Assembly: GCA_002352365.1 (NCBI GenBank)
Contig: DEIJ01000049.1
Location: 19,229 to 35,195 of the forward strand
DNA from: Dehalococcoidia bacterium UBA2777
Lineage (GTDB): Bacteria; Chloroflexota; Dehalococcoidia; UBA2247; UBA2777
DNA length: 15,967 nucleotides
Direction of reading: 5' to 3'
Shown: positions 6,013 to 14,203 of the stretch, one piece after another
Numbering within the stretch: the stretch's first letter is position 1
Layout: each line of letters opens with the position of its first letter
Program-made: the position numbers and the translations under genes
The notes under the pieces: generated by a model
Databases searched by the model: none
Told to the model about the DNA's origin: nothing
Seen by the model: only the letters and a program-made list of their open reading frames with translations

Positions 6013-7518
6013 TTAATTCTCCCCAAACTTGTCCACTAAGGCTTCAACTAGCCCCTCGGCAGAGTGCTCCCTGGCTACTACATCTACCCTCAGTCCTTTA
6101 TCTTCAGCTTCTGCTTTGGTCACCGGTCCGATGCAGGCAATAGTTGCTTGGTTCAATATGGCTACATCACCTTCCACGAGGGCGACGAGCCCGCGCACGG
6201 TAGACGGACTGGTAAAAGTGATCACATCCACCTTCCCGGCGGTGATTTGCTTTTTCGCCCCGGCTGAGTCTTCCGGGATAGTAGTGCGATATATGGCTAC
6301 TCTTTCCACCTTCGCCCCCATTTCGGCCAGGCCATGGCATAAGCTTAAACTGGCTTCCTCAGCTTGGGGCAAAAGAATGTGAGTTCCCTCAATCCTTAGC
6401 TTGGTAAACGAATTAAGGATGCCTGAAGAGCTCCAGTCTTGGGGTATTAAATCGGCTTTAATTCCATATCCTGATAAAGCTTGTGCGGTGGCTTTCCCCA
6501 GGGCACAGACTTTTATCCCTGCTAACCTTCTAGCATCCAGCTCTTGCTGATGAAGTTCCGAGAAGAAGATGTCAACCCCATTGGTGCTAGTGAAGATTAT
6601 CCAGTCAAATTCAGCCAACCTTGATAGGGAATCATTTAACGGGGCCAAATCAGTAGTCTCGATCTTTATAGTGGGGAGCTCTAAAGGCTCAGCTCCTTGG
6701 CGAGAAAGAAGTTCTCTGAGGTGGCTACTTTGCCTTTTTGCCCTGGTGACCACCACTCTCTTGCCGAAAAGGGGCTTATTGTCAAACCAACATAGCTTCT
6801 CTCGAAGCTTGACCACTTCCCCCACAATAGCCACGGTGGGCGGGGAGAACTTTTGTCCCTCGGCTTTTGAGACAATATCAGTCAAAGTTCCCACCAGAGT
6901 TTGTTGTCTTGGAGTTGTTCCCCAGTGGATCAGGGCAATCGGCGTGTCGGGGGGGAGGCCGCTATGGAGCAATTCGTGGAGCAAAGTTGCCAGATTTTCC
7001 ATTCCCATTAGAAAGACCAGGGTATCAATGCCGCCTGTTTTATCCCAAGCAATTTGCTTTTCCGGAAAGGCTTTATGACCGGTAATAACTGCAAAGGAGG
7101 AGGCGAGCTGGCGGTGAGTAACTGGTATTCCGGCGTAGGCCGGCGCTGCTATGGCTGCGCTTACCCCAGGGACTATTTCAAAGGGTACGCCCTGGTGGGC
7201 TAAATTCTCCGCCTCCTCACCTCCCCGCCCCAGGACAAAAGGGTCACCACCCTTAAGGCGAGCCACTATCTTTCCTTGTTTGGCTTTAGCCACCAAGAGC
7301 GAATCGATCTCCCCCTGCCTCCAAGGATGCTCCCCTTCTCTTTTTCCCACATAAATAAGTTCCGCCCCCTCTTTGGCTCTCGATAGAAGCCTTGGCTCGA
7401 TCAAACGGTCGTAGATAACTACATCTGCTTCTTCGAGGCAGCGAAGACCTTTAAGGGTGATAAGCTCGGGATCACCAGGACCAGCTCCTACTAAGTAAAC
7501 CTTCCCTTTGCTTAGCAT
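6013..7518 (-). CDS. cobA-hemD: Bifunctional uroporphyrinogen-III C-methyltransferase / uroporphyrinogen-III synthase
   Basis: This 501-residue fusion has two parts. Residues 1-245 are a SAM-dependent uroporphyrinogen-III methyltransferase: GAGPGD (11-16), RLKGGDPFVLGRGGEE (87-102) and VPGVSAA (117-123). It makes precorrin-2, committing uroporphyrinogen III to sirohaem or corrin. Residues about 250-501 are the HemD synthase, which closes and isomerises hydroxymethylbilane. It starts at GKRVVVTRAK (252-261) and shows the usual weak conservation, including a TFTSPSTVRG block near the C-terminus. The fusion is common in clostridia and other anaerobes. It channels hydroxymethylbilane to precorrin-2 in one polypeptide. 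The ATG overlaps the hemC stop by 7 nt (ATGCTAA), indicating translational coupling. No separate hemE is present in the window. Confidence 0.94.
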   Translation of the reverse strand: MLSKGKVYLVGAGPGDPELITLKGLRCLEEADVVIYDRLIEPRLLSRAKEGAELIYVGKREGEHPWRQGEIDSLLVAKAKQGKIVARLKGGDPFVLGRGGEEAENLAHQGVPFEIVPGVSAAIAAPAYAGIPVTHRQLASSFAVITGHKAFPEKQIAWDKTGGIDTLVFLMGMENLATLLHELLHSGLPPDTPIALIHWGTTPRQQTLVGTLTDIVSKAEGQKFSPPTVAIVGEVVKLREKLCWFDNKPLFGKRVVVTRAKRQSSHLRELLSRQGAEPLELPTIKIETTDLAPLNDSLSRLAEFDWIIFTSTNGVDIFFSELHQQELDARRLAGIKVCALGKATAQALSGYGIKADLIPQDWSSSGILNSFTKLRIEGTHILLPQAEEASLSLCHGLAEMGAKVERVAIYRTTIPEDSAGAKKQITAGKVDVITFTSPSTVRGLVALVEGDVAILNQATIACIGPVTKAEAEDKGLRVDVVAREHSAEGLVEALVDKFGEN

Positions 7519-8444
7519 CTAGTCGCCTCAGCTAAAATTTCCCTAGCTCCTTGGGCAATTAGCTTTTGGGCTAAGAGAATTCCTACCTTTTCAGGAGTCG
7601 CCACATCGCCGTCTAGCTCAGCTCGGAGCAATTTCTCCCCGCTAAGGCTCCCTACTACCCCAGTTAGCTTTAGAGTATTATCACAAACTTGGCCCAGGGC
7701 GGCGATGGGGATGTGGCAACCACCGCCAAGAAAATGCAATAAGGCTCGCTCCGCAGTTGTTGCCTGCCTTGTCGGCCGATGATCTAAGGGGAGGACAATT
7801 TGCTTGATCTCCTCATCTTCTTGGCGCACCTCAATTGCTAGAGCGCCTTGACCTACTTGGGGAAGGCAAATATCCCCAGACAAGTACTGACTAATTCGAT
7901 CCTCCCAACCCAACCGTAGAAGTCCGCAAGCGGCTAGAATAACGCCATCGAATTCCCCCCGAGATACTTTATTCAGGCGGGTCTCAATATTACCCCTAAT
8001 ATCGCCGATGACAAGATCGGAGCGGAAGGCCTTAATTTGGGCAATACGACGCGGGCTGCTTGTACCCAGCAAAGCACCTTCGGTGAGATCAGCTAGTGGC
8101 TTGTCACCTCGGGAGACTAGCACATCCCGAGTATCCTCTCTTTGACTGATAGCTGCCACTTCTAGGCCAGGGGATAGCTGAAGAGGGAGATCCTTAAGAC
8201 TATGCACTGCGAGATCAATATCCCCACCGAGCAAGGCAATTTCCAGTTCCTTAACAAACAATCCTTTGCCTTTAAGCTGAGATAGGGTGAGATGTTCTGC
8301 CTTATCACCCCTCGTTTTTATCCGTTTAACAGCAAAGTGATACTGAGGATAAAGTAGTGCCAGTTGACCAGCAACTTGCTGCGTCTGGCGCAGGGCAAGC
8401 AGACTGCCTCGTGAGCCAATAGTGATGAGCCTTCTTGGTATCAC
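7512..8444 (-). CDS. hemC: Porphobilinogen deaminase (hydroxymethylbilane synthase)
   Basis: Polymerises four porphobilinogens into hydroxymethylbilane on a dipyrromethane cofactor. From GTG at 8444 the protein has 310 residues and begins MIPRRLITIGSRGSLLALRQ. The cofactor-binding cysteine falls at about 243 (FLGGGCHIPIAALG), close to C242 of the E. coli enzyme. HSLKDLP contains the catalytic Asp and LGTSSPRR the substrate-binding arginines. A TTG at 8459, overlapping the hemA TGA, would add five residues. GTG is chosen because GGAGG lies 4 nt before it and downstream of the TTG. The gene follows hemA directly and overlaps cobA-hemD by 7 nt. Confidence 0.94.
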   Translation of the reverse strand: MIPRRLITIGSRGSLLALRQTQQVAGQLALLYPQYHFAVKRIKTRGDKAEHLTLSQLKGKGLFVKELEIALLGGDIDLAVHSLKDLPLQLSPGLEVAAISQREDTRDVLVSRGDKPLADLTEGALLGTSSPRRIAQIKAFRSDLVIGDIRGNIETRLNKVSRGEFDGVILAACGLLRLGWEDRISQYLSGDICLPQVGQGALAIEVRQEDEEIKQIVLPLDHRPTRQATTAERALLHFLGGGCHIPIAALGQVCDNTLKLTGVVGSLSGEKLLRAELDGDVATPEKVGILLAQKLIAQGAREILAEATRC

Positions 8445-8455
8445 CTTCCCTCCGG

Positions 8456-9700
8456 TCAAAGGTCGAAAAGTTGTCGCACTATTTGAAGGTATTCCTCATT
8501 CCTGGTTTTGAGGGAAATGATGGGGTGATGGAGTATTTTATTGGTGATAGCCTTAGTCAAGGCATTGATCCTGTCTCTTTCTACTTCTTCCAGTTGCGGC
8601 ATCTTGCTCAAAGTCTTGGCCAGCTCCTTCTGCCGGATGGCCTCAGCCTTGGCTCTCAGAGCGGTGATAGTGGGCACGGATTCTAGCCCATGCCACCATT
8701 CCATGAATCTAGTTACCTCAGAGTTGATGATAGCCTCCGCTTTAGCTACCTCACTTTGTTCAGGGTCGAATGTAGAGGAAGATCGAAGGGTATCAATATT
8801 ATATAAGAAGACATTATCTATGTTGGCCACTTCAGGATCGATATCTCGAGGAATGGCTATATCAATCAAAAGGAGAGGATGATGGTCCCGTTGCTGCATT
8901 ACCTTTCTTATCTCCTCAGGACCAAGAACAAAGCCCTCAGCGCTGGTGGAGCTAATCACAATATCTGAGCTTACCATAGACTCGGTCAACTCTTCTATAG
9001 GCACTGCCCTGCCATCTATTCTTTGAGCTAAAGCCTGTGCCTTTTCATAGGTACGGCTAGTAACTGTAAGCCGATCGATTTGGCTGCGCTTGGCTATCTT
9101 GGCGGTCAGCTCTCCTGTTTCTCCAGCACCGATGAGGAGCATAGAGCGGGAGTCGAGTGAACCTGTGGCCCTCTTTACCACTTCTAAAGCGGTCTGGCTC
9201 ACCGAAGGAGCATATCGACTGATTTGGGTTTCACTTCTCACCCTATTTCCTACTTGTAGTGCGCGGTGGAAAAGGCGAGAAAGGCGATGCCCAGCACAGC
9301 CGGTGGAGCGAGCCAATTCCCAGGCTTTACGAACCTGTCCTAAAATCTGCTCTTCACCAATGATCATCGAATCCATACCCGAGGCAACCTTGAAAAGATG
9401 GCTTACTGCCTCTTCTTGAACATAGGTGCGTAAGTAGCCTGAGAAACTAGCGGCAGAAGCATGGTGGTAGTCAGTTAGAAAATGCTTAATTCTCTGATAG
9501 CCTCGCTCTGGCTCTTCGGCTAGAGCGTAAATCTCACTGCGGTTACAGGTGGAAAGGATTGTCCCCTGCCCTACATAGCGTGACAGGAAGAGGAGTGCCT
9601 CTTCCAATTCCGGGGTAGCGAAGCTAATTGCCTCTCGTGCCTCCAAAGGGGCTATTTTGTAACTCGTGCCTACGGCGAGGATTACCTTCTCCGCTAACAT
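8456..9700 (-). CDS. hemA: Glutamyl-tRNA reductase
   Basis: The enzyme reduces glutamyl-tRNA(Glu) with NADPH to glutamate-1-semialdehyde, opening the C5 route to tetrapyrroles. Its 414 residues match the family. The catalytic cysteine is C52 in TILSTCNRSEIYA (47-59). MDSMIIGEEQILGQVRKAW is the substrate-domain signature, LLIGAGETG the NADPH Rossmann loop, and a C-terminal helical dimerisation segment follows. This is the point where the pathway is normally regulated, by haem feedback or protein turnover. I see no regulatory extension or hairpin leader, and the gene is embedded in the operon. Its ATG overlaps the stop of the precorrin-2 dehydrogenase gene by 7 nt (ATGTTAG), and it lacks a good ribosome site of its own, so translation is probably coupled. 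Confidence 0.95.
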   Translation of the reverse strand: MLAEKVILAVGTSYKIAPLEAREAISFATPELEEALLFLSRYVGQGTILSTCNRSEIYALAEEPERGYQRIKHFLTDYHHASAASFSGYLRTYVQEEAVSHLFKVASGMDSMIIGEEQILGQVRKAWELARSTGCAGHRLSRLFHRALQVGNRVRSETQISRYAPSVSQTALEVVKRATGSLDSRSMLLIGAGETGELTAKIAKRSQIDRLTVTSRTYEKAQALAQRIDGRAVPIEELTESMVSSDIVISSTSAEGFVLGPEEIRKVMQQRDHHPLLLIDIAIPRDIDPEVANIDNVFLYNIDTLRSSSTFDPEQSEVAKAEAIINSEVTRFMEWWHGLESVPTITALRAKAEAIRQKELAKTLSKMPQLEEVERDRINALTKAITNKILHHPIISLKTRNEEYLQIVRQLFDL

Positions 9701-10329
9701 CTTTTTTTCAAGTTAGAGATAAGCCTTTCCTTAGCGTTGGCTATCTCGCCTTCCTTGATTAGGGCTAGTACCTCGGAGTCAATGCTCTGTTGCCAAGCTT
9801 CGAAGGTCGGCTGCTTGCCCTGTTGCCTCAACTCTGAACGTGCCTTGGAGATAATCTCAAGCAGGGTGGCGTACTCCTGGCCAATAAAATTCTGCTCCAG
9901 TTCTTCCTTCACCATCCTAGCTAGGGCCGGGCTAAGACCGCTGGTGGAGATGGCAATCACCAGGTCTCCTCGGCGTATTACTGCTGGGAGAATAAAACTT
10001 GACTCTCCGAGCTCGGTAGCCACATTCACCAATATATTCCTGTCTCGTGCTTCCTGAGCTATTTGTTTATTGACCTGGGGATTATCGGTGGCAGCAATAG
10101 CAAGATATGCCCCCTCCAGATCACCTGGAGCAAAGTCATGGCCGCGCACCTCGATAAGCCCGGTTGCCGCTAATTTGCCGATCCCGGGGCAAAGTTCTGA
10201 ACTAATCACCTCCACTATGGCGCCACAATCAACAAGCTGTTTTATCTTCCTTTCCGCTATCTGCCCGCCTCCCACTACCGTGACCTTCCTACCGCCGATA
10301 TGGAGAAAGATAGGATAATATACCGTCAT
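9694..10329 (-). CDS. Precorrin-2 dehydrogenase (SirC/Met8/CysG N-terminal family)
   Basis: A 211-residue NAD-dependent enzyme that oxidises precorrin-2 to sirohydrochlorin; some relatives also insert iron. The N-terminal Rossmann motif is VVGGGQIAERK (18-28), the TDN at 81-83 holds the conserved Asp region, and FILPAVIRRGDLVIAISTSG (112-131) followed by LSPALAR is the family signature. It corresponds to the first half of CysG; the CysG methyltransferase half is supplied here by cobA-hemD. Because the upstream gene encodes a cobalt chelatase, its sirohydrochlorin probably goes to cobalt insertion and the anaerobic corrin pathway. The start shares 4 nt (ATGA) with the upstream stop. The segment VNVATELGESSF replaces the usual VNVVDD-type stretch, a modest divergence. 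Dehydrogenase-only versus chelatase activity cannot be settled from sequence. Confidence 0.9.
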   Translation of the reverse strand: MTVYYPIFLHIGGRKVTVVGGGQIAERKIKQLVDCGAIVEVISSELCPGIGKLAATGLIEVRGHDFAPGDLEGAYLAIAATDNPQVNKQIAQEARDRNILVNVATELGESSFILPAVIRRGDLVIAISTSGLSPALARMVKEELEQNFIGQEYATLLEIISKARSELRQQGKQPTFEAWQQSIDSEVLALIKEGEIANAKERLISNLKKRC

Positions 10330-11348
10330 GCTTTATTTTCACCCAGCCTCAGTAGTGCATTGATTGTAGCACAAGCTGCGCTACTACCCCCGCGACTTCC
10401 TTTGATGGTGATATAGGGAATATCCTGGCTTACTAACTGGGCCTTCGACTCTGCCGCGCTGACCAAGCCAACAGGCATACCTACAACCAGAGCAGGGAGG
10501 GCATTGCCTTTCTCCATTAGCTTTAACAAGGCGAAAAGAGCCGTAGGGGAGTTACCAATAGCTATGATAGCACCATTTATTTGCTCACCTAAATAGAATA
10601 TCCCCTCTGCTCCTCGGGTGGTATTCTCTTGTTGGGCCCGTTTTACCACTTCCCCTTCATCAATAGGGCAGTATATACTACAGCCATAACTTTGGGCGCG
10701 GTGGTGGTCAATGCCTACTGCCACCATATTTACATCAGTGAAGATTGGGCATCCTCTTCGAATAGCAGCACAACCCATGGCAACTGCCGCGGGATGGAAT
10801 TTGATCAGCGGAGCTATTTGGGGGTCTCCAGTAGCATGAATGATGCGCTTTATAATTTCACTTTCCTGGGGTGAACAATAGAGTGGGGGCAGTAACCCTT
10901 CAATTATTGCCATACTACGTGCTTCAATATTCTGGGGAGGTACAACCTCACTAGCCCAACCCTGAGGTAATCTGGCGATTGCCCCCTGTATCCGATCAAG
11001 AGTGACATCCACCAAGCAGTTGTTTACTCCCAAGTTCTCGGCCAAACATAGCTCTAGGTTACCATATTGCCTTTTGATAAGCTCCAATTCTTGGGGAATA
11101 TCTTGACCAACATGTCTGCCCCGAAATAGAAAATAGGGGACGACTACTATTTGGTCTATCCCCGACTTGGCCATGGCAGCTACTCGCTGGCTCAAGCCGG
11201 GAGAATTGAATTGAAACGCTGCCCATTCCACCACTATACCTCTACCAAGCCGTTCTCTTATCCGTTGGGTGATCTCCTCCATCTCGGCGGTGAAGTCTCG
11301 ATCATAGCGACTACCATGGGCTAAGATTATTACCCCTATAGTTGACAT
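10326..11348 (-). CDS. cbiX-cbiC: Fusion of sirohydrochlorin cobaltochelatase (CbiX) and precorrin-8X methylmutase (CbiC/CobH)
   Basis: The 340 residues contain two B12 enzymes. Residues 1-125 are a short-type CbiX: AHGSRYDRDF with H11, and PYFLFRGRHVGQDIP with H79, the two metal-handling histidines. It inserts cobalt into sirohydrochlorin at the start of the anaerobic corrin pathway. Residues about 140-340 are CbiC/CobH. RIIHATGD carries the probable catalytic H171, FTDVNMVAVGI (203-213) and AIGNSPTALFALL (263-275) are core blocks, and PALVVGMPVGLVSAAESK (285-302) is the strongest signature. CbiC performs the late 1,5-methyl shift giving cobyrinic or hydrogenobyrinic acid. The two steps are not consecutive, so the fusion does not channel an intermediate. 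It is 9 nt after the polyprenyl synthase stop and overlaps the next gene by 4 nt. Its presence shows that the operon serves corrinoid synthesis. Confidence 0.92.
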   Translation of the reverse strand: MSTIGVIILAHGSRYDRDFTAEMEEITQRIRERLGRGIVVEWAAFQFNSPGLSQRVAAMAKSGIDQIVVVPYFLFRGRHVGQDIPQELELIKRQYGNLELCLAENLGVNNCLVDVTLDRIQGAIARLPQGWASEVVPPQNIEARSMAIIEGLLPPLYCSPQESEIIKRIIHATGDPQIAPLIKFHPAAVAMGCAAIRRGCPIFTDVNMVAVGIDHHRAQSYGCSIYCPIDEGEVVKRAQQENTTRGAEGIFYLGEQINGAIIAIGNSPTALFALLKLMEKGNALPALVVGMPVGLVSAAESKAQLVSQDIPYITIKGSRGGSSAACATINALLRLGENKA

Positions 11349-11357
11349 CTATTCTTT

Positions 11358-12332
11358 TTATCTTCTGCGGGTGATGACATAATCCGCCAAGCTGACCAAT
11401 GCTTGACGGACGCTATTCTGAGGCAAGGCATTTAGAGCGGAACACCCCTGGGAGCAAAACTGGGCCGCAATAGCATAGCATTGGGCAATATTAGACGGCT
11501 GACGAATTTTTCCCACCACCAAGTTTAGCTTATCTAGGTTATCATGGAGATCAGATATCCCCTTTACCGAGTCGCCTTCGGGGTGAGACTCCAAAAAAAC
11601 TATTGTCGGCAAGGTAAGGACACCGCGAAGCAGGTCACTACCTACTGGTTTGCCTATCTCCTCTCCTTCAGCCTCAAAATCAAAGATATCGTCCACAATT
11701 TGAAACCCCATCCCCAGATTATAGCTATAATCTCTAAGCGCTTGCACTACCTCCTTCGGTGCCTTACTCAAGATAGCCCCCGACTGGGCTGCCAGAGAGA
11801 ACAGGGAGGCAGTTTTATTGCCAATCCTCCAGTAATAGTGAGTGCGGAGCTGACTTAAATCGAAGGCACTGGAGGTCTCATCAAGCTCGCCACTGCATAT
11901 ACTCATAAGGGTATGAGCAAAAAGTCTCATCACCCTGAGGTTCCCCGTCTGCGAGGCTACATAAGCTGAGGTGGCGAAGAGATAATCACCCAAAAGTATA
12001 GCGGTAGAATTGTCCCACAGGCTATTCAGCGTAGGTTTGCCCCGCCGCTGGGGGGAATTATCGATAGTATCATCGTGAATTAAGGTGGCAGTATGTAGCA
12101 GTTCCACTGCCGTTGCTATGGGGAGCAATAGCTTAAGGTTGTAGTGGTAAAATTTTCCCGCCAGCAAGGTGAGTGCGGGGCGAATCCGCTTACCCCCGTT
12201 GCTTAGAACATGATGCAATGGTTTGGCTAAATAAGGAGAGTCAACCTTGGTCACTTGCCTCAGGTTTTCCTCAACCTGGAGCAACTCCTGTTGGATAGGT
12301 TCATAGATTGAAGCAAGTGATGGAGAGATCAT
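11358..12332 (-). CDS. Polyprenyl diphosphate synthase (trans-isoprenyl, medium/long chain)
   Basis: This 324-residue class I prenyltransferase elongates allylic diphosphates with isopentenyl diphosphate, probably making the side chain of a quinone or another lipid. GGKRIRP (46-52) binds diphosphate. The first aspartate-rich motif is LIHDDTID (84-91: D87, D88, D91) and the second is QIVDDIFDF (211-219: D214, D215, D218). GKPVGSDLLRGVLTLP (227-242) is also typical. Residues four and five before the first motif are small (A82, T83), rather than the aromatic pair that stops chains at C15, so a product longer than farnesyl is expected. It starts within the metG stop (ATGA overlap) and precedes the cobalt chelatase fusion. 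No haem-O-type prenyl transfer gene is present, so its place in the operon is probably housekeeping. The exact chain length cannot be read. Confidence 0.92.
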   Translation of the reverse strand: MISPSLASIYEPIQQELLQVEENLRQVTKVDSPYLAKPLHHVLSNGGKRIRPALTLLAGKFYHYNLKLLLPIATAVELLHTATLIHDDTIDNSPQRRGKPTLNSLWDNSTAILLGDYLFATSAYVASQTGNLRVMRLFAHTLMSICSGELDETSSAFDLSQLRTHYYWRIGNKTASLFSLAAQSGAILSKAPKEVVQALRDYSYNLGMGFQIVDDIFDFEAEGEEIGKPVGSDLLRGVLTLPTIVFLESHPEGDSVKGISDLHDNLDKLNLVVGKIRQPSNIAQCYAIAAQFCSQGCSALNALPQNSVRQALVSLADYVITRRR

Positions 12333-13999
12333 TTTTCAATGGCAGCTTTTAGCTGGAGAGCCTCCTTGGTCACTGTGCTCTCGTCCAGCTTGTGGAATAA
12401 AGGTTCTGCCGGGGGTAGCTTTTGCCCCGGGGTGAGGGGCTGAATAGTCCACCCCATCTGTTCAACCCTTCCGCTAAACCCAAGAAGGTTATGGAGCTTT
12501 TGCGAGCTGAAGGGCAGAAAAGGGCATAACACGGTCTTAAGGCAAGAGATCACTATGAGAGAGACGTAAAGGGTAGTGGCGCAAGCCTGTCGATCCTCTT
12601 TGATCCTCTTCCACGGGGATTTCTGTTCAAGGTAGCGGTTCCCCTCTTGGGCCAGAGACATTGCCGCCTTGATCCCCTCTCTGAAACGGCAGTTATTAAG
12701 GCAGGCATCTACGCTATTAAGAGTAACTTCGGCTTTATGGAGAAGGACCTCACTTGACTCGTCAAACTCGCCAGGTATAGGCACCGAGCTTTGGAAGTTG
12801 CGCTGGATAAAGGTGAGGACCCGATGTACCAAGTTCCCGTAGGTAGCCACTAGTTCATCATTGTTGCGGCGCACGAACTCCTGCCAAGAGAAATCGGTAT
12901 CCCCTACTTCGGGCATATTTGCCGAAAGGAAATACCGTAAGGGGTCAGGATCATAATGTTCCAGATAATCGGGTAACCAAACTGCCCAGTTACGGCTAGT
13001 GGAGAGTTGCTTCCCCTCCAGAGTGAGGAACTCATTGGCGGGAACATCATAAGGGAGATCGAGCTCGCCATATCCGATTAACATTGCCGGCCAAATAATG
13101 GTGTGGAAATTGATGTTATCCTTGCCAATAAAGTAATAACTCTTGGCCTCCCCTTGCCAAAAAAGACGCCACCTCTCATTATCGCCAATAAGATGAGCCC
13201 ACTCCTTGCTTGCCGAGAGATAGCCAATCACCGCCTCAAACCAGACATAAAGCCGCTTATCATCAAATCCGGGTTGAGGAATAGGAACCCCCCAGTCGAT
13301 ATCGCGGGTAATAGCCCGGTCTTTTACCTCCTCAAGAAGTCGGGTGGTAAAATTAAGTACATTTTGCCTCCAGTGGGTCTGTTGTCTTGCCCAAGAGAGG
13401 AGCTCATCCTGAAAAGCACTCAGTCGGAGGAAGAAGTGTTCTGAGCTCTTGATCTGTGGTGTGCTGCCGCAAATGGAACAGCGAGGTTCGAGCAATTCTA
13501 AAGGGCCGAAAGGCTTGCCGCATTTATCGCATTGATCCCCCCTTGCCCCCCCGAAGTAACAATAAGGGCAAGTGCCTTCCACATAGCGATCCGGCAGGTA
13601 GCGTTGGCAAGAGGGGCAATAAAGCAGTGACATGAAGTCTCGGTAGATATAGCCCTTGTTGAGCAAAGCGAGGAAGAAATCTTGGGCCACTTGAACATGA
13701 TTTGGGGTGCTAGTAGTAGTAAACAGGTCAAAGCTGATACCCAGCCGGTGCCAGCAATCAAGAAATTCCTGATGGTACTTATCTGCTATCTCTTGAGGCT
13801 TCCTACCCTCTTGCTCAGCACGCAGGGTAATCGGCGTACCATGCTGATCGCTGCCGGAGACCATTAACACCTCATTACCTTTAAGTCGATGGTAGCGGGC
13901 AAAGATATCTGCGGGAAGGTAAGCCCCAGCAATATGCCCTAAATGCAACGAACCATTGGCATACGGCCAAGCTACCCCAATAAAAATTCTCTGGCTCAA
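12329..13999 (-). CDS. metG: Methionyl-tRNA synthetase
   Basis: A class I synthetase charging tRNA(Met), 556 residues. The nucleotide-binding signature is HLGH (19-22) in WPYANGSLHLGHIAGAYLPA. Two zinc knuckles lie in the connective peptide: C128, C131, C144, C147 and C157, C160, C174, C177. The KMSKS loop is QLSTSR (331-336), a variant in which the second lysine is replaced, with NWAVWLPDYL following. The anticodon-binding helical domain follows, and the protein ends without the C-terminal EMAP/Trbp111 tRNA-binding domain. The start is TTG at 13999: conserved residues begin at once (RIFIGVAWPYANG), no upstream ATG exists, and GGAG lies 8 nt before it. It is the first gene of the long minus-strand operon, and its TGA shares 4 nt with the polyprenyl synthase start. 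Confidence 0.95.
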   Translation of the reverse strand: MSQRIFIGVAWPYANGSLHLGHIAGAYLPADIFARYHRLKGNEVLMVSGSDQHGTPITLRAEQEGRKPQEIADKYHQEFLDCWHRLGISFDLFTTTSTPNHVQVAQDFFLALLNKGYIYRDFMSLLYCPSCQRYLPDRYVEGTCPYCYFGGARGDQCDKCGKPFGPLELLEPRCSICGSTPQIKSSEHFFLRLSAFQDELLSWARQQTHWRQNVLNFTTRLLEEVKDRAITRDIDWGVPIPQPGFDDKRLYVWFEAVIGYLSASKEWAHLIGDNERWRLFWQGEAKSYYFIGKDNINFHTIIWPAMLIGYGELDLPYDVPANEFLTLEGKQLSTSRNWAVWLPDYLEHYDPDPLRYFLSANMPEVGDTDFSWQEFVRRNNDELVATYGNLVHRVLTFIQRNFQSSVPIPGEFDESSEVLLHKAEVTLNSVDACLNNCRFREGIKAAMSLAQEGNRYLEQKSPWKRIKEDRQACATTLYVSLIVISCLKTVLCPFLPFSSQKLHNLLGFSGRVEQMGWTIQPLTPGQKLPPAEPLFHKLDESTVTKEALQLKAAIEK

Positions 14000-14033
14000 A
14001 GCCTAGTCTCCGCAAGAGATACCAATATACGCT

Positions 14034-14042
14034 ATTTTATCA
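14034..14042 (-). promoter_or_regulatory. Possible extended -10 promoter for metG and the tetrapyrrole operon
   Basis: On the minus strand TGATAAAAT forms an extended -10 element (TG, one base, TAAAAT), about 35 nt before the TTG start of metG. No good -35 hexamer sits 16-18 nt further upstream, where the sequence is C-rich. A TATATT at the complement of 14024-14029 is a weaker alternative. The whole upstream region is only 115 bp and is shared with the divergent tRNA, so there is no room for a cobalamin riboswitch. Confidence 0.4.
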
Positions 14043-14068
14043 CACTCCTTTGGCGGGGGGAAGGCGGC

Positions 14069-14097
14069 TTGCTAATTGAAAGAGCCCCGATTATACT
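14069..14097 (+). promoter_or_regulatory. Sigma-70-type promoter of tRNA-Val-thrS
   Basis: TTGCTA (14069-14074) and TATACT (14092-14097) are separated by exactly 17 bp. Transcription would begin near 14104, about 11 nt before the mature tRNA 5' end. That fits a short RNase P leader. Confidence 0.65.
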
Positions 14098-14114
14098 TTA
14101 AACTGTAAAGCAGG

Positions 14115-14190
14115 GGGCGGTTAGCTCAGTGGTAAGAGCGCTGCGTTGACATCGCAGAGGTCACTGGTTCAAATCCAGTACTGCCCACCA
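14115..14190 (+). tRNA. tRNA-Val (anticodon GAC), CCA encoded
   Basis: The 76-nt cloverleaf folds fully. The acceptor stem is GGGCGGT with ACTGCCC (one G-T wobble). The D stem is GCTC/GAGC, the anticodon stem CTGCG/CGCAG with loop TTGACAT, and the T stem ACTGG/CCAGT with loop TTCAAAT. The anticodon GAC at 14148-14150 reads GTC and GTT valine codons. The discriminator is A14187, and CCA (14188-14190) is in the DNA. It is transcribed together with thrS, whose start is 13 nt away. Confidence 0.97.
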
Positions 14191-14196
14191 AAAGGA
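14191..14196 (+). promoter_or_regulatory. Ribosome binding site of thrS, abutting the tRNA 3' end
   Basis: AAAGGA begins at the base directly after the tRNA CCA and lies 7 nt before the GTG start. After 3' processing of the tRNA, the thrS message would begin essentially at its own ribosome site. Confidence 0.65.
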
Positions 14197-14203
14197 ATTA
14201 TCA

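Noticed and set aside
6569..7078. Plus-strand open frame of 169 codons opposite cobA-hemD
   Set aside because: An antisense shadow of a conserved two-domain enzyme, with no motif of its own.
8456..9700. Frameshift or start problem in hemA because of its poor ribosome site
   Set aside because: The N-terminus aligns with the family from its first residues and the 7-nt overlap with the preceding gene explains translation by coupling.
14000..14114. Cobalamin riboswitch or T-box leader before the operon or thrS
   Set aside because: The region is only 115 bp, holds two promoters and no B12-box or T-box sequence; thrS directly follows a tRNA gene, not a leader.
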